This document shows, piece by piece, positions 44,601 to 59,032 of a stretch of 64,000 nt of DNA (position 1 is its first letter; each line of letters starts with the position of its first letter). Location: assembly GCF_030867145.1 (NCBI RefSeq), contig NC_134414.1, positions 70,438,814 through 70,502,813 of the forward strand, given 5' to 3'. Source of the stretch: Opisthocomus hoazin. Lineage: Eukaryota; Chordata; Aves; Opisthocomiformes; Opisthocomidae. The position numbers and the translations under genes were made by a program. The notes beneath the pieces are model-generated. The model worked only from the letters and a program-made list of their open reading frames with translations. It made no database searches and was not told the origin of the DNA.

Positions 44601-47600
44601 AAGAGCAATTTTTCATTGTTAAGATACAAAGTTGTCGTAATTAGTTGACTTTGATATTGTAAACTGCTGAGAGTTACATTGACCACATCTAGGTATTATT
44701 TATGGCCTTAGTTAATTAGTTGGCTTAGAGGGCTCTGCAGTTTCAAAGATGCCTGTCAGCTTGTTGATTTTTTGCCTGCCTATATTTGCTTATTAAGATG
44801 GCTTATCTCTTGTTTTTTGGTTAAGATTGCTTGCTGGAAGTATCTCACTTTCAAATGTCAGTATATCATTCAGAATTAAGTGAATGATTGTAATTTTATT
44901 TGTAGCTGTTGTCAGCAAATGGGGAAGAATATGTAGATGTGCCTTTAGAGAAGTCCAAAAATCTCAGATCTCAGGGAAGTACTCTTTGAGACAGAAATGA
45001 GAGAATATTGTGCCTTAAAATGATGCGGTCTGTTTTTCTTAATTGACACGCTCAAGAGTGTGTAATTTGGGCTTTTTTTGCACAGATGTAAATAAGTCAG
45101 ATTTTCTATTAATTTAGCTCAAAAGTACGTGAGTAGTTTCTTCTTCTGTATTGTAAAAGCATTTCAGAACCAGAACAACCATAGACTGACACTTGTGCAC
45201 CACACTTTCCGTTTTTATTGTGAATGCTACCAAGGCTTTGACCAAAGCAAAATCATTATGCCAAAACCAAAAAAGCTTTATTGGGCCCCCTCTGTATGTG
45301 CATTGTGATAATTGCTCTGTTTTTTGTAGGAACCTTGCCTGGTTTCTGCTGGAAGGCTGTTCAGTGCTCTTCCTGTGTTCGTTGGATGGTCTCAGACTTT
45401 TCTTGGGTACGACTGAAGTCGTAGTGTGGAGGCAGAATTACTGGCTTCTGCATGGACCTTTCCACAATAGTGTCAGATATTTATGAACTTTTTTTGGTTT
45501 GGTTTTAAGGCTGTCGCGAAGTGGTGTTGTCCCTATTTCACCGTGTTTGAGCTGCAGGCTAACATGTCTGTAGTTTGACACAGCTCTTGTGGACCTCAGT
45601 TGCAGCTGTGAGTGCTACACATGCCGCAGAGCGGGCTGGATCCAGGTTGTGGTCCTAGGGTAGCTGAAACCCACTGCACCAGCGACTTGTGCTATTGCTT
45701 GCATATTCCTTGCCCTTCCTTCTTCTAGCATGGGTGCTTGGCAGACTCCCAGGTGAGGGGGTGCAGGGAAATGGCTGGTAGAAGCAACCCTACTCACCTG
45801 CTCTCTTTCCCAGTGAACTGGCTCACTGTGGCTGTCAGGAGGGAGCTGGGGCTGGCGTGAAGTGGGGGGTAGTTTCAGTGCTGCCTCAAATTCAGTTGAA
45901 CTCTCCTTTAACACAAAGCCTTGGCTTCTGAGCAGCTGAAGAGACAAGCAATGGATCAACTCAGATGAAATGAGATTACTTTTTCTGTAGTGCTGTAGCA
46001 ATGTTGTGGCAGATAGAGGGAATTAATTTCTCTGCTGTAGCTGTCAGCTGGCTTTGCCATGCCGCGCACCGTTTACTGGCGCCTTACCGTGCCTTCTGAT
46101 TTCTGCACTAAATGACATGGGCATCTAAAGGAGTAGGTTTTGTGAGCTGCTGTCTCAGTGGCAGTACTAGTTTAGCACTGCCCATCACTGCACCAGCTGC
46201 ATTGTTTTGCAAACGCAATTCATTTTGGAACTAAATTGCAAACTGGCATTCATTTTTCTGAAGTTGCTTTGAATCCGGGTAAGTGAAATGACTTGCTTGA
46301 GTAACTTACAGAATGTGGGGTGGTGGGGTAGGAGGATATCCTGAATGAGAGAGATTTGAAGCCTGGGGAAATGCCCTTACAGGCAGCAAATCCTTTTTTA
46401 AGGCTTCCCGATTGATCTTTTGGACCACCCTTGTCCTATGTACTGAATGGGGACAGAGATCTTGAGGGAAAGGGTAATAGTTGACTGTTGTACAATGAAT
46501 ATGCAGATCATTAGGTGATCCTAGGTTTTTAAAAAAAGGAGGGGGGGGGAAAGCTCGCTGTGGCAGTGTGCTGATGTGTGGGAGCAGAACTGCTGTCTCT
46601 CCTGCTCAGCATCTGCACCTGAGCTGCCAGCGTATCTGCTAGTCATGGTGAGCTTGTGTTTCTTCTTTGTGCCGAGCTGGGAACAGGTGGGCACATCCTC
46701 AACTGCTGTATTTTCTAAGTATTTGTTGATAGCAGAGGGATGACATGACTTAGCTTCTATACCAAGCTCTCGATGACGGCTTCTGTTTCTCCTCTCCCAT
46801 TCTTCCTTTCTTGTTGGCTTTGTTTTCTCACTTGGATTTTGAGTCCTGATCTTCCTTTCTGCACCTTCTCATGAGTGATTTGCCTTGCTGTTTTCCTCTC
46901 TCCCATTATTCCTAGCCTAGCATCAGCTGTCTAGCCCTGATTCCTGCGGTCTCTGAGACAAGTCAGTGCCATCTCTGCTCAGAGAGAAATGTGTTTTTTC
47001 TGTCTGTTCTGCAGCTCTGGGTGCTGGTCAGGCATCTGAAGCAGCAGAGAACTACCCCAGAAAAAAATGGATTGCCCTATTCTTTAGCTGACTCAGTTTG
47101 TTACAGTGGACAGGGTGATAGGCTCAAAAACTGTTGAGAAAGGGAGGGTGCAACTTTATAGCTGAAAGCATGATTAAGGAGGAGTGGGATTTCCAGAGGC
47201 TGCAGTTCTCTGTAACACTATCTTTTCCTTCCCTTTGCTTCCTTTCGGCTCTGTCTCCTGAACTGCAGGTAAAGTTACTTATGGAGGCTTCCTTTTATAG
47301 TCAACAACAGAAGCCTCTCCAAAGGATGACCTATGGTGGATGGGATGCAGGTCCCTCTGGGGACACAAAAGGGGACAGCGTGGACGTGGACATCTGAAAA
47401 ACAGTTTCCTAAGATTAGGTGAAAGTTAGTCTTGGCAATGTCATTCTTCCACCCCCAGCTCCTCAGTTGTGGACCTAGCTTTTGTTTCACAGTGTTTTAA
47501 TTGGGCAGTTGCTTTCTCTTGGGAGGCTCCTTCTTTTGGCGTTAGTGTCCAGACTGTGTCGAGACCTCCGGAAAGTGTTCTGGCAGGTGGAGTCCTCTGT

Positions 47601-50600
47601 GAATCTCTGAGACTCTCAGTCTGTCCTAAGCATGCGTACAGACTAGTTTGAAGAAGCAGTGAAAAAAGCAAAGCCAAAGGGTCTTAAGCTGGGGAAAACT
47701 GAGGTGATGATTTTTTTTCCTCCTAGGGGAAAATTTCTGGTACATGTTGGAGAGACATTTTGGTAGAGAGGGTAAAGAGCCTTTAAAAATTCTGCTCCAA
47801 AGCAAAGGGTGCTGCATTTTTTCCAAGGTTTGGATTTCCCAAAGTTGAATTCTGGCAAACATTGTTTTCTCTGTGTCATTTCTGGTAGTGACAGGGCAGG
47901 GAAGTTCTGTACAAAATAGTGATAATGATAAAGTAAAGCATGAGGCACATGCACTACATGAAAAATACTAGTCCAAATGTTTGAAGCTTAGGAAAGCTTA
48001 AGAGAAAATAAAAGATCTGATAATGGAAAGTGTTACTGTTGACAGGGCTACCTGGTCCTGCAGACTGCTAATCTGCAGTAAAGCCTGTCAGACATCTCCT
48101 AGTGTCTCTTGAAGATACTTGAACTGTTGGGGTGATCTTGTACTGCAGTGCACAGCCCTGCTTTGCTTCCCTACCGAATGTCCTGAAGCTGGATTGGATT
48201 CCACCTAATTGCTGCCTGTAATTGCTCTGAAGTGTGAGTCTGTTCTTGGTAGTAGTAAAGGCAGGTCTCATCAAGGAGTGTCCTCACTGCCTACTGAATA
48301 CTAATAGGTTCACTAGATAAACTACCCAAGTGAAAGAATTGTGTTTTCACAGCAGTGTCTGCCCTCAGGTAACTGTGGCGATGCTTGAAGTGAGGTGCTG
48401 CATTGAGCTTTGTTTGAAATAATCCTGATTTTTAATATTAAGACAATTTTTTTTCTCTTTATATGTTTCTTTCACTTCTGTAGAATATGGAGGCTTGGTA
48501 GTCCTGAAGAGGAGGCCTCAGGTGCCCTTCCAGTGAGTTAATGAAGGATGTGAAATTCCCCTCACAACATGAAACTCTCTACTCCTTTGTTTTTCTGCCT
48601 TTTTAAAACAGTCTCTTTAAGGGAATTTATGCAAGCAGACTCAGCCTGCTTTTGGAGGCAGTGAGCTGTGGCTTGTTTGACACCCAGAGAACTTCTTGCT
48701 TACGCAGCTTGCAGAGGGCGCAGCTGCTCACCTGCTTTCTTGACTTGACAGAGATTTGGACAGCATACCTTGGCCAATAGTTGGGATGGCAGGATGCACT
48801 GGGAAGGAGACAGTCTTGTTTTGAAAGCTACAATGGCTTTGCATAGAACTGTACGGGTTCAATTGTTCGGAAGGTACTGGGATCATGGAGTTTGGGGTGG
48901 TGAGTTGCCATGAAACAGAACTCACATTCCTTTGGTGTGATCCAGATGCTACATCATGGCTGTATTTGAAGCATGTTGTATTAACTCCATTTTAAAAGAT
49001 GGTGTGAAGTTAGAGATTATGGTGTGAATGTCTGTCTGGAAGGAACTGCTTTTGTAGCTGTGAAAAGGTATTGTGGAAGCTGCTGCTGCATGTGTTCAGA
49101 ACAGTCTTAATAGCTGGATTTATTGTCTGGGTACTCTTAAGCTAATTATGTTGCAGGACACTGCAGATGAGTGTGTACTGTACCTGTATTGCTTTATCAG
49201 GTGTGTGGTATTGGGCAACATGCCAATCTGTACAAAACAAGGCAGGCCATTCTAGAAGCCTTGCAAAAGCTTCTGTAAACAAAATTGGCTTGGCAGACTG
49301 ATTGTACGAAATAAGCAGTTTTAGTCTGTTCTTAAACTAGAATTGCTTTTCAATAGTTATTTTATGGGTCAGATTTGTCTAAAAACTGTATGTTTGCTTT
49401 CAGAGCGATTGTTGTTACTTCTCAGAGGTTAAAAAGTGTATTCTCTTGGAGTTGTTTGCTAGGAGCTGTGATCTCTTGGAAAACTCCAATATTGTCCTAA
49501 CTTATTGTTTGTTAGTTTTGCATTATGTTTCTTGCAATGTATCTGAAAGGGTTTCTTGCCTGTGGAAGAGCATAAATTTTTTTTTTTTTTCTGGAACACC
49601 AGTCACCTTCCTGATGTTGTCTTCCATAAAGATAAAACAGTTGCGGCACCTGCTTTATGAGAGGACATTGCTGGGGATTTTTAAGCAATTCCACTTTGTT
49701 GGAACCACATCTTTATTTTCTAAATGCTTCTGGAGCATCCTACTTGAAAGACTTGCTTAGCTTTTCAGCTTGCTTCTGGAATGGCACGATTTACTCCAAT
49801 TCCTGTTAATTATTTCATTTCTTCTTGCTTGCAGCATCTGGTATCAATTGTTTGTCATAAGAGGGGAAACAGCAGGACTTTGGAAAGCAGTCTGAATTTG
49901 CAAATGCTTGTTGATTGGGAAAGAGGAGAATATACTTTCCAGGAGAGATTTGGATTAGCCAAGTATAAGATACAGTACAGAAAATCAGCATTATCATCAC
50001 TGTTGCAGATACAGAGAACAAACATGGTATTGCACATGGATGTTCTTGTACTTCTGAACAGGTGTCAGTAGCTTTTTAGCTATTGTATTTGCTAAGAACA
50101 AAGTCTGGCTGTAATTGCTTTCAGTGTCATGGTGCTCTGTGTTGTTGCAGCCCTAATCTGGATTTAAAACTGCCAGAGTTGACCCCTGCTCCAAGAGCAG
50201 TCTTGCAGTGCACAAACAGCTCTCAGTGACAGCTTGGTGGCTTCAGAGCACTTTCACTGTTTCCCATTGACATGCAAGGGCAAAGCCTTTGCTTTTATTT
50301 GATTGGTTTAAGACACTGTCTGCACTGGTTTTTTTAGATGCATGGTAGAGCGTGGTACCTGGTAACCTCTTATCTTCAGGTCATAGGCTGTATTTTTGGC
50401 TGTGGTTGGACATGTTTGAAAGCTCTTGCCTCTTTTGCAGCTAGGTTCGGTATAGGTAGCTGTTCTGTGCCTTTCCTTTAAGAAGCGAGGGAAATCAGAG
50501 ATCACCACCTCAGGCATTGTTTGATGTGACGCGGGTTTTTTGCCATGTGCAGGGCACCTTGATGGGTTTGGTTTTTTGTGTGTATTGAACTCCTCTGAGG

Positions 50601-51463
50601 CTGGATCTATATGATCACTGCCCTAGTTACTGCTTCTAATGCATGATGTCTTACTTTTCTATTTCTTTCATTCAGCTGGGAGCTTTATGCTGCATTGGCG
50701 TTTTCTATGTTAATGTAGCAGTATATTTTGCAGACTTCATCTCTTGTAGAAGTTACGTACCTAGTGCAGTATGACTCTGGTAATAACAAGATACCTACTC
50801 TGATCTCACAGCTAAAAGGTGTTAAGACTGGTGTCAATCACGTCGGTAACCTCAGCAGAAGTTTCACATGGTTATTTTTTAGGGGGTGTTAATGGAGATC
50901 ACAATCTGAAAAGGGTTTATATGTGCTCTGACTTTGACTTGTTCTGAGACTCGCACTAAATTGCCGAAGTGTTATAGCCATTTGTGCCTTTACAGTAATG
51001 TCTGTGATGAATTGTGTTTCTGAGGATGCTGTAGCTCCCTGTGCCCTGGTTGGTATCATTTCTGCTTAAAGTGTTATCTAAATGACAGTTTTGGTTTTAA
51101 CCTGTAGGGGTTTGAAGCCCCATGCTTAACTCCCATGCTTAACTTGGCATCCTTAACTTCTGTGTGTCTGAGACAATCATGAGCCTCCCACAGAAGTCCC
51201 GTTATTATCATCAGCTGTCTCAACTCCACAGTATAACCTGTGAAGATGAGTCAGTATAATAATCCATAACTTGTTCTGCTAGACCGAGGCTGATTTTTGT
51301 GGGATTTAATAGCAAAGATTAAGTGGGGGAACACCCCACCCCCCAGTGTTAATATACCACATGAAATTTTTATGACAAAATATTACTGCTGTTTTGTGCC
51401 GTAACTTTAACATACTGGTATAGTGATATATGGAGCTGTTTCTTCTTTGCTTATCTCCTTGCT
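41621..51463. other. Intron 2 sequence, no recognised element
   Basis: This contains short homopolymers, such as a C-run near 42439 and a T-run at about 49578-49590, and no exon, CR1 or RNA gene that I recognise. All open frames are short and unremarkable. Confidence 0.45.
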
Positions 51464-51508
51464 AGATGATCTTTAATGTCCCTTCCAACCCTTGCCATTC
51501 TATGATTT
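51464..51508 (+). mobile_element. Very short CR1 LINE 3' end
   Basis: The sequence 'agatgatctttaatgtccct' followed by 'tccaaccct' and 'gccattctatgatt' is the last 45 or so bases of a sense-oriented CR1. Nothing upstream of it matches, so the insertion was almost completely 5'-truncated. Confidence 0.8.
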
Positions 51509-51998
51509 AAACCTAGACATAATTACTAGCTGATTTTGAAGTGGTGCAAAGTTCACGTCAGTGTTTAAGTGGTGCGTTTAGTGATACTGGCACTACTGTG
51601 TGTGCATCTCTTCGTGGTGGTTTATTGCACATCTGCTGTAGCTGTGGGCTGCCCTTGTGAAGGGAAATACCGATAGTCCACAGTCTTAGACACAGTCCTG
51701 CCACTTCCCTGGTGTCAGATCTACAGGCTGTGCAGTTGCAGAGTGAGTTGTTTTGGTGGGCTGATCTTACGGAAAACTAAGGCTGAATAGGTTTTTGTAG
51801 CTGAACTGATTCATCCCTTGATTACCCTGTGGCCAGATCCCACACTGGGGAGGCACTGAGCCAGCACTGCCACTTTAGGTAACAGGGTGCAGATGCACTG
51901 ACCTAGGTAAAATGTTTTATCACATTTCTGGCAGGTAATTTCTGTCATGATAATATTTCTGCATCTTCCAATATGACTATGGCTTATCTCAGCTTTTA

Positions 51999-52070
51999 AA
52001 TCACAGAATCACAGAATGGTAGGGGTTGAAAGGGACCTCTGTGGGTCATCTAGTCCAACCCTCAAATCCT
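51999..52070 (-). mobile_element. Short CR1 LINE 3' end
   Basis: It reads 'aatcacagaatcacagaatg' then 'gtaggggttgaaagggacct' and 'gtgggtcatctagtccaacc', the inverted CR1 3' terminus in the same style as the copy at 22901. It stops after about 70 bases. It lies 0.5 kb from a + strand CR1 end, so the two form a widely spaced convergent pair. Confidence 0.88.
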
Positions 52071-53089
52071 TTATTAGTTGTAAAATGAAGTCTGATGCAT
52101 GGTTTTGAGAATTTGGGGAATAAAGGATAATTATTGTTGCTCAAGCAGTGTTTTGCCAAGGGGTTTTCTGTAGTGACTAAGTTAGCATAACAAACTTTTT
52201 TTGCCTAACATGGCTTTGGAGGTTAAAAACGTAGGAATAGTTTTAATGTCTTTAATGACCTAAGGATGAGTACGCAAGTTCAGATCAAAGGTCCGTTTAC
52301 CTTGTTATGCTGTGAGATAAGGGTCTGTAATAAATGCCTGGGAGAAAAGGTGTAAAAAAACCAGTGAAAACAGTGTGATACCTGCTGTTAGAGCTTCCCA
52401 GCTTCTGAGAGTCCATAGCTGAGGAGCTCCTTGAGGAGTCAGGGATGGTCTCTGTATGACTCTGTATTTAACAGCTCAATAGACCTTGTTTATGGCTGCT
52501 TTTTTTTTAATAGATTTCCAAAGCTATTTTGAGATTTTTACCTTCAGAGCATCCTGTGGCAATAAGTTCTAGGGTTAAATAATTCATTTTATAAAAACTT
52601 ATTTTTGTTTTTTCAGCTGCTGCAGCTGGTGACAGTGACTTTGTTCTTAAGTTATGGATCTTCTCCAAGCTATGTGTAACTTCACACGGCACTAGTATAC
52701 TTTGCTGCCTCCCATATTGTCTTTCCAGGATGAACACTTTTATTTACTCTTTCCTTGTATGAAAACCATTGCATTAATTTAGTTGATTTAAACAGCATAC
52801 ACCTCTGTACTCTTTCTCATTTTATAGTGTCGTGGTGGACCAGAGCTATATTTAAGTTAGGGAGATACTATGGAAATAATAAAAGCCATCTGCTTGTTGC
52901 CTCTGTCTTTTCTAATTCTCCAGTATTGTTTCTCCTGGACTTCATGACGTGGCTGATCCTTGATCTGAAGTTGTTAGCTGACTGTTGTCTTTTACTTGTC
53001 ATTGGGAACAGCTAATTTATAACTAATTTTTATCCAAGTGTAATGACAAAGCTTGGGTTTTTTATTATTTTGACTGAGGGTGGGTTTTG
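52071..53089. other. Intron 2 sequence, no recognised element
   Basis: No exon or repeat recognised. Only short chance frames are present. Confidence 0.4.
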
Positions 53090-53690
53090 CATTTGTTAGG
53101 AATGGATTTCACCTGCTGCTTTAACATTTGGTCATCCACAAGACCATATGGTAGCTGTTTGCTGTGAGTTCAAGTTTTGACTACCTTGAATAATTTTGTT
53201 TCCTCAACAAAGTTCACTCTTTGTGCCTTTTGCGAAATCACGTGCGCATCGTGTTGAGTAGTTTGGGTTGCAAGTCAGATCCCTGTGGGATGCTTTTAAT
53301 ACTCCCTTCATAGTGTTTGTATACAGCTATTGTTCCTTGCTTCTTGAGCACTTCTGAATCTTGAAGAGGAGTCTCCTAGCTTGTATTACTTCTGTTTAAA
53401 ACAGTGATGAGGTGTCTTTTCAAAGGATGTTCAGATACGGTGTGTTAACTGGACTACCCTATGTTTATGGCTAATTGCTTCAAGGAGCATAGGTGCATTT
53501 AGGAAAGATTACTTGCTTCTACCAAAGCAATGTTAATTCTTTTCTATTTCTGTATTTATGCAAACCCCACCAGTTCTGTTCTTTACTATAGCTTGTATCA
53601 ATTCACCAAGCTTAGGCATTTGTTTTCCTGGTCTGTAATTCTCTGGATCTCCTTCCTTGATCTTTAAAGGCTTGTTTTGTGTTTCCTGCC
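53090..53690 (-). mobile_element. Probable ancient CR1 LINE, internal region
   Basis: The + strand shows a degraded version of the inverted reverse-transcriptase region seen in old sauropsid CR1 copies: 'agatccctgtgggatgcttt' near 53278, 'accaaagcaatgttaattct' near 53521, and 'ttttcctggtctgtaattct' with 'ctggatctccttcc' near 53623. No frame survives. The call rests on remembered pattern order and may be another LINE family. Confidence 0.5.
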
Positions 53691-56600
53691 TTCTATTCCT
53701 CTGCTACTGAGGCTGTGCCAAGCACTATGTTGCACCCTATAGTGAAAATTTCAATTTAGTGTCCGAGTTTCTTGAACTGAGAAGTATCATGTAGTCCTGG
53801 CAAATCACAAAGATGATGTGCTTGGTCACTCTCTCCAACTATGCTGTGAGTTGTAGCATTGAGTCAAATTATATTTATAGCAATGCCCAGGAGAAATGCT
53901 GTGTTTAAAGGAAATGGAATAGTCTGCCATTTCAAGATTTAACAGAATTTGTTAAAGGAAAAGGAAGGGAGTCCATGTGAGTTGCAGATAAATGTGTTGA
54001 CTCTTCTGCGAGAGAAGAGATGAGTATCTGAGGGCGATAGGGTCTCAGTAACGGGTGGCATGGAGAAGGTGGGAAGGTTGTTTTCTGTTTCTGCTTGCAC
54101 AGGAGCTGAGGGCTGCTCAGAAAAAGCAAGCAATTGGCAAGGTCATAACAAATGAAAGGAAGTGATTCTTCACACTGTAACTGAGCTGTGCAAATAATCT
54201 CTGTGGGTTTTTGTAGAACTTGAAATTGCATGGATTACAGCAGTCTAGTAAGTCCGTTTAGGGCTGTTTAAATCCAGATAGTCCCCGAGACACAAACTGT
54301 TGGAAGAATGTCTTGGTTAAGGATTACTATCTAGTATTTACCTTTCTATATTATTCCTTAACGGCGACTCTTAGATGCAGGTTTTGGGGCTGTATAGGCT
54401 GTCATCGATTTTTCTTCAGTGCTTGTCCAGATTCCACAGATGGCATCCCTGGATGCTGCTCAGAGGAGTGTGTGGAGCTCTCTTACAGTCAGGAGGAGCA
54501 GCTTTAACTCCTGGGTTCTGCTGCATAAGCAGCAGTTACAGTAGCAAAAGAGCTCATGCTGAAACAATGTTTGCCAGTCACTGCACTGTTGTAACTCATA
54601 AAAGCACATGGTAGCATCCCCGACTCTTCATCGGAAGGTTCCAAGCTCTGGTGCCTGTGGGACAGACACATTCCTGGCCTTACAGGGCATCGCCTACCGC
54701 AGGTATGGACTCCTCGGCATTGGCTGGCTGTGTGGAGGTGGTGGGAATCGGGTATCTCCGAATGGGTACTGATGATAGGTGGTGGCCGAAGCTTGCACTG
54801 TGCAGTGTCTGTTGTGGAAACCCAGGACCTGCTGTGTGGATCAGGATGCCAGATCAGGGCCCAGGCAGCGCTGGTGAGGTGGTAAGTATAGCAAGCGAGA
54901 GGCTGGTTTTAGGACTCTGTTCTGTGAAGGTTGGAGTGGGAGCAGTTGTGTTTTGGAGAGGGCATTGAAGTTAGGGCATCTGCAGTGGGGAAGGTGATGG
55001 CTTGAGGCTAGAAGAATCCTGTAAGGTAGAGATAAGAATATTTAGGAGAAAAGGAGGAGTTGAGATAAACTGTTGGGCCTGGCTGCTCATAGTAGCAGCT
55101 TTAGCTGCCCTTGCCAGCTTGGCTACCCAAGCCCATCACATAGTGTATCAGTTGATGAATCAGAACTATAAAATTCTTGCACTAGCTAGTTACTTGGAAA
55201 GTTTATCTTTATTTCTTTCAGGTTGTGTCCCCAGGCATTACAATGAATAAGCAGGGTTCGTGTGGATTTCATTTTTTGTTTTTGCTTATAACCTGCTAGA
55301 GGCAATTTTTTATTAATATTTGGGATGTGGAATTTTTATAGATATTCCCATAAACTGTAAGTTTGAATTCCTTACAGAAATTTATTACTGAACGTCAGCA
55401 TGATGCTGGATGATTAGGGTGGGGCAGAATGTAGCTAAGTTGTGTTGTTTTTTTTTCTTTTTTTCTTTTTTCCCTATTGGAAAATATCTGAACAACTGTG
55501 ACTTTTCCCGGCACCTCAAGTGAATCTTTTTCCCTTGACAGACAAGATGTTTCTCTCCCATGTGTTGGCCCAGGTGCTAACTGGTTTAGCTTGTGAAACT
55601 TGCAGCAAACTTCCTGCTTCTTGCTGGATTAATTCAGCTTCATGCCAGAACTTGATTGAGGTGGGGATTTAATGACCCCCTGAGTGAAAGGAGTGTGAGG
55701 TAATGTGGGAGAAGGGAGTGTGGGAGAGCTCCCTCCTGAAAGCTTGCCCTGATCTGTTGGCTTGTGAATCCCAAGCAGGACTGGTTTACCTATAGCTGTG
55801 CCGTGTGTCTTGCTCCTAGGTGTCTGCCTCACCCCTCGTAGGGACGAGTGTCTGCTGGCCTGGCAGCTGCAGAATGCCCTTCATTTACAGGCTGTTGCAT
55901 TAAATTGGCTGCAGTTTTCTGTCTCCCTTGCCCGGAGACGCTGGACCCTCTGGCTGCCCCACTGCTGCTTCGGCAGCTCCACCAGCCCAGCAGCTGGGGT
56001 GGTCACCAGAGCAGGTGGTGGTGAGGCTCGTCCCTGCTGCCTGGGTGAAGTCCTGCACCAGCTCTTTCGAAATGGGTGTTATAAATGGTTGAGGATCCTG
56101 GGTCACGTTGCTGCAGGTGCCTGGGAGAGAGGGAGAGATGCAGCCCTAGGCTCCTTTTTAACAGGATTTGTACTGGCTGAAAGCAAAATGGTAAGCTATG
56201 AATCGACAAGCGTTCGCTTGGGAGGAGCTGTACCTCAGGAAGTATGCATGCAGTTCTGTGCTCTTCAGTGAATTTTTTAAATGGAAGTATTAAAATGAAT
56301 TCACTCTGATCTAACTGAAACCTGAAATCTTGATTTTGGGGGCTTGTTCATTTCTGCAAACTATTTTGGAATTAAGTTTTTCCAGTTGGTGATTCTAAAC
56401 AAATAAACAGGCTATTTGGAAATTCAGTAAGCCTTTATTATCAATTTTTGGCACTTTTCACAGTATATTGAGGAGGCGATTGAGATTTCTGATAAATCCC
56501 TTCTTACCAGAAGGATGTAACGCTCCTTTTTTTTTTTCTTCTTTTTTCGTTCTTGCGTTTCTAAGTTATCTTTTTTCATGTGTCTAATCATACTTCATCA

Positions 56601-59032
56601 AATTCTGACCCATGTCAGATATCTCAAAATAATCAATTCCACTTTAATCTTTCTTCTATAGCTACTAATATATATATCTAATGCTACGAGCATTTTCCTG
56701 TTTCTTCTATTAATACCTTTATTTTAGAAAGTGTGTGTGCAGACAACAGAATGAGACTTCCAAGCATGCTGGTAAGCAGTGAGTGAAATGGTGTGTTTGA
56801 GTTTGGGGGGTGATTTCTGTGGCTCGTGCTTTGTAGCTCGTTCTCCATTGATGCTGAATCTGCGTCATCTCATCACTCGGCTGTATGCATTGGTTCCAGA
56901 TGAAACGTGAGCATGTGATAGCATTTAAGTTGTGGCTAGACCATGTGGTAGTGTAGTAAAACAGCCAGCAGGCTATTTTAAGAGGACAGACGATAACCTC
57001 ATGTATTATAAAATCTTTTGCAGTAAGATGACTCCTTCCCCCTGCCCCCAGCTGTTACTCTCTGACATGCTCTGGGCGTGTCTATGAACACCAGTGTTTT
57101 AAAACAAAAAGTCTTGTCTTGGCGATCTTACTGTGTGTCTGTGATACTTTGATGTTAGTGACTTAAACTGCTATTTAGCTACTATTTTCCCTGTTTTGCA
57201 AATGGAGACCTGGATTGAAGGTAATGCTACCTATTTTGGACCCAGAGAAGTTGGTTTTCCTACCTCTTTTTTTTTTTCTTTTCAATTTTTTCATGATACA
57301 AATTAAGCTTTTTGTGTCATTAGATAGACCTGTTCTCACTCCATACAGCATGGCTTTTGAAACTAAGCTGATACTTCAGAAATTAACTGAGAAATGTTGG
57401 CAGAACATGTATCTGGACAGGGGGCATCTGAAATCAGTTGTGGCAAGCCATCCTTCCAGTGTTTTTAGGTAAGAGTATGGAGATGTTCACAGTTATTGAC
57501 AAACTAATTTGAACTAATTATCAATATCTGTCTCATAGAAAGGCCTAAAAACGAACTTCTCGGGCTTTCTCCAGCAACATTGATCTTTAATGAACTATTC
57601 ATACAAGAGGAGACTGGTTTTGTTGAGTATAAACGTCTACTGTCAGAATCGGAGGCACGATCCTGGAGTAGGTGTTAACATTGTTCTTGCAGGGGAAAAA
57701 GTGGGACCTAGAAGCTACTTTCCTTCTCTGCAGTCTGTTACTTTTGGGAAAGTCTCTTGTTAGTTCTGTGGGTTTTGCTGTTAGCTTTTGTTTCTACAAT
57801 TTGGGCCAGCCTTTTTATTAGCTGTGGCACTGTATCCAATCTCCATGGCGGTTTTGGCTTCTAGTCCACTCACGCACAGTTTAGTGCCGAAGAAATTTGT
57901 CATCTGTGGCTTCTAAAAGATAGGCTATGAAAGTAGGAACCTTTTTTTTTTTTAAAGCTAAAGATTTTACTGACACATTGCAGTGTTTCTGTAGTATCTA
58001 TGCTGATGAGCACTGCAGAACTATATGTGTTTTTTCATTACAGGGTCAGATGAGACAATCACTTTCAAAAAGAAAAATAATTTGTGACACTTGAGAAACT
58101 ATAAGCTTTGACCTCCTGAGCATAGCTAGGGTACACTGCTGGCTTAGTAGAGCACAGAAATTTAAGTAGAACCCAGCAGCAAATATAGGAAATTAATGCA
58201 AGTTGCAGTTAACTAGCACCTAGTCTTGGTAATCTGAATGTATCGTTGCTATTCTGTACAGCAGGCCTGCATCTAAGCAGGTGGACATTGTACTTCAAGC
58301 GGAGTGAAGTGCTTGGGCCTAATTTTTACTCCTCGTTCAAATGCCTTTGGTTCTTTCGTTGTTAGGAATTGGACTGTTGGGGGAAGAGTAAGGTGGAGTT
58401 TTCAGTGCTTATTTTTAGGAAGGTAGTTATAATTTGATAGGGTGTCCTTCACCTTTCTCTTGTGGTTTTCCCCGGAACGTATGACTGCTTAACCGTGTCC
58501 TTGTTCATCAGATGCACCGACAGCCTGTGGTGGCTTCTGCACTTACTAGCCAAAGATTAATTTTTACCGTTTTTATCACTGTGTGCTTACACTGCTTCGT
58601 AACAGACCTGTCTGTATTTGTTTCCAAGCGTGTACTTTGTGGGTTTTTTCTCAGTCCTGTGTGTCTTCTTACACACAGTATTCCCCATGCATTTTGGCCT
58701 GGATTTCCACAGCTGTCTTTACTTATTTTAGGAGAGTAGTTTTTTTACATAGTTCTTTTCTGTGTATATCAGAAAGAGAGATGAGTTTTACTGGGTTGAA
58801 TTTTCCTCAGGGTATGTTTCTGGCCAAGTTTCCCTGCTGAGGTGCCTCTCTTCATTGACACTACAAGGTGCTTATGCAATTGGTTTGCTTTGGCAATGTT
58901 GGCAGGTACTGAGGCATCTCAACTTCAATGTCCCGAATAAATGTTATTTTCGGTAATTTCATTTCAAGTAGTTTTATTTTTGCCTGTAGTTCTAGGAGTG
59001 TGAGCTTCCTTAAGCCTTAGTACTCAATTGTT
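53691..59032. other. Intron 2 sequence, no recognised element
   Basis: Contains T-tracts near 55449, 56528 and 57267 and chance frames up to 157 codons (55798-56271), none resembling a known protein. I see no supported gene or repeat. Confidence 0.4.

Noticed and set aside
55798..56271. 157-codon + strand frame in intron 2
   Set aside because: No recognisable domain or supporting splice pattern, and its length is consistent with chance.
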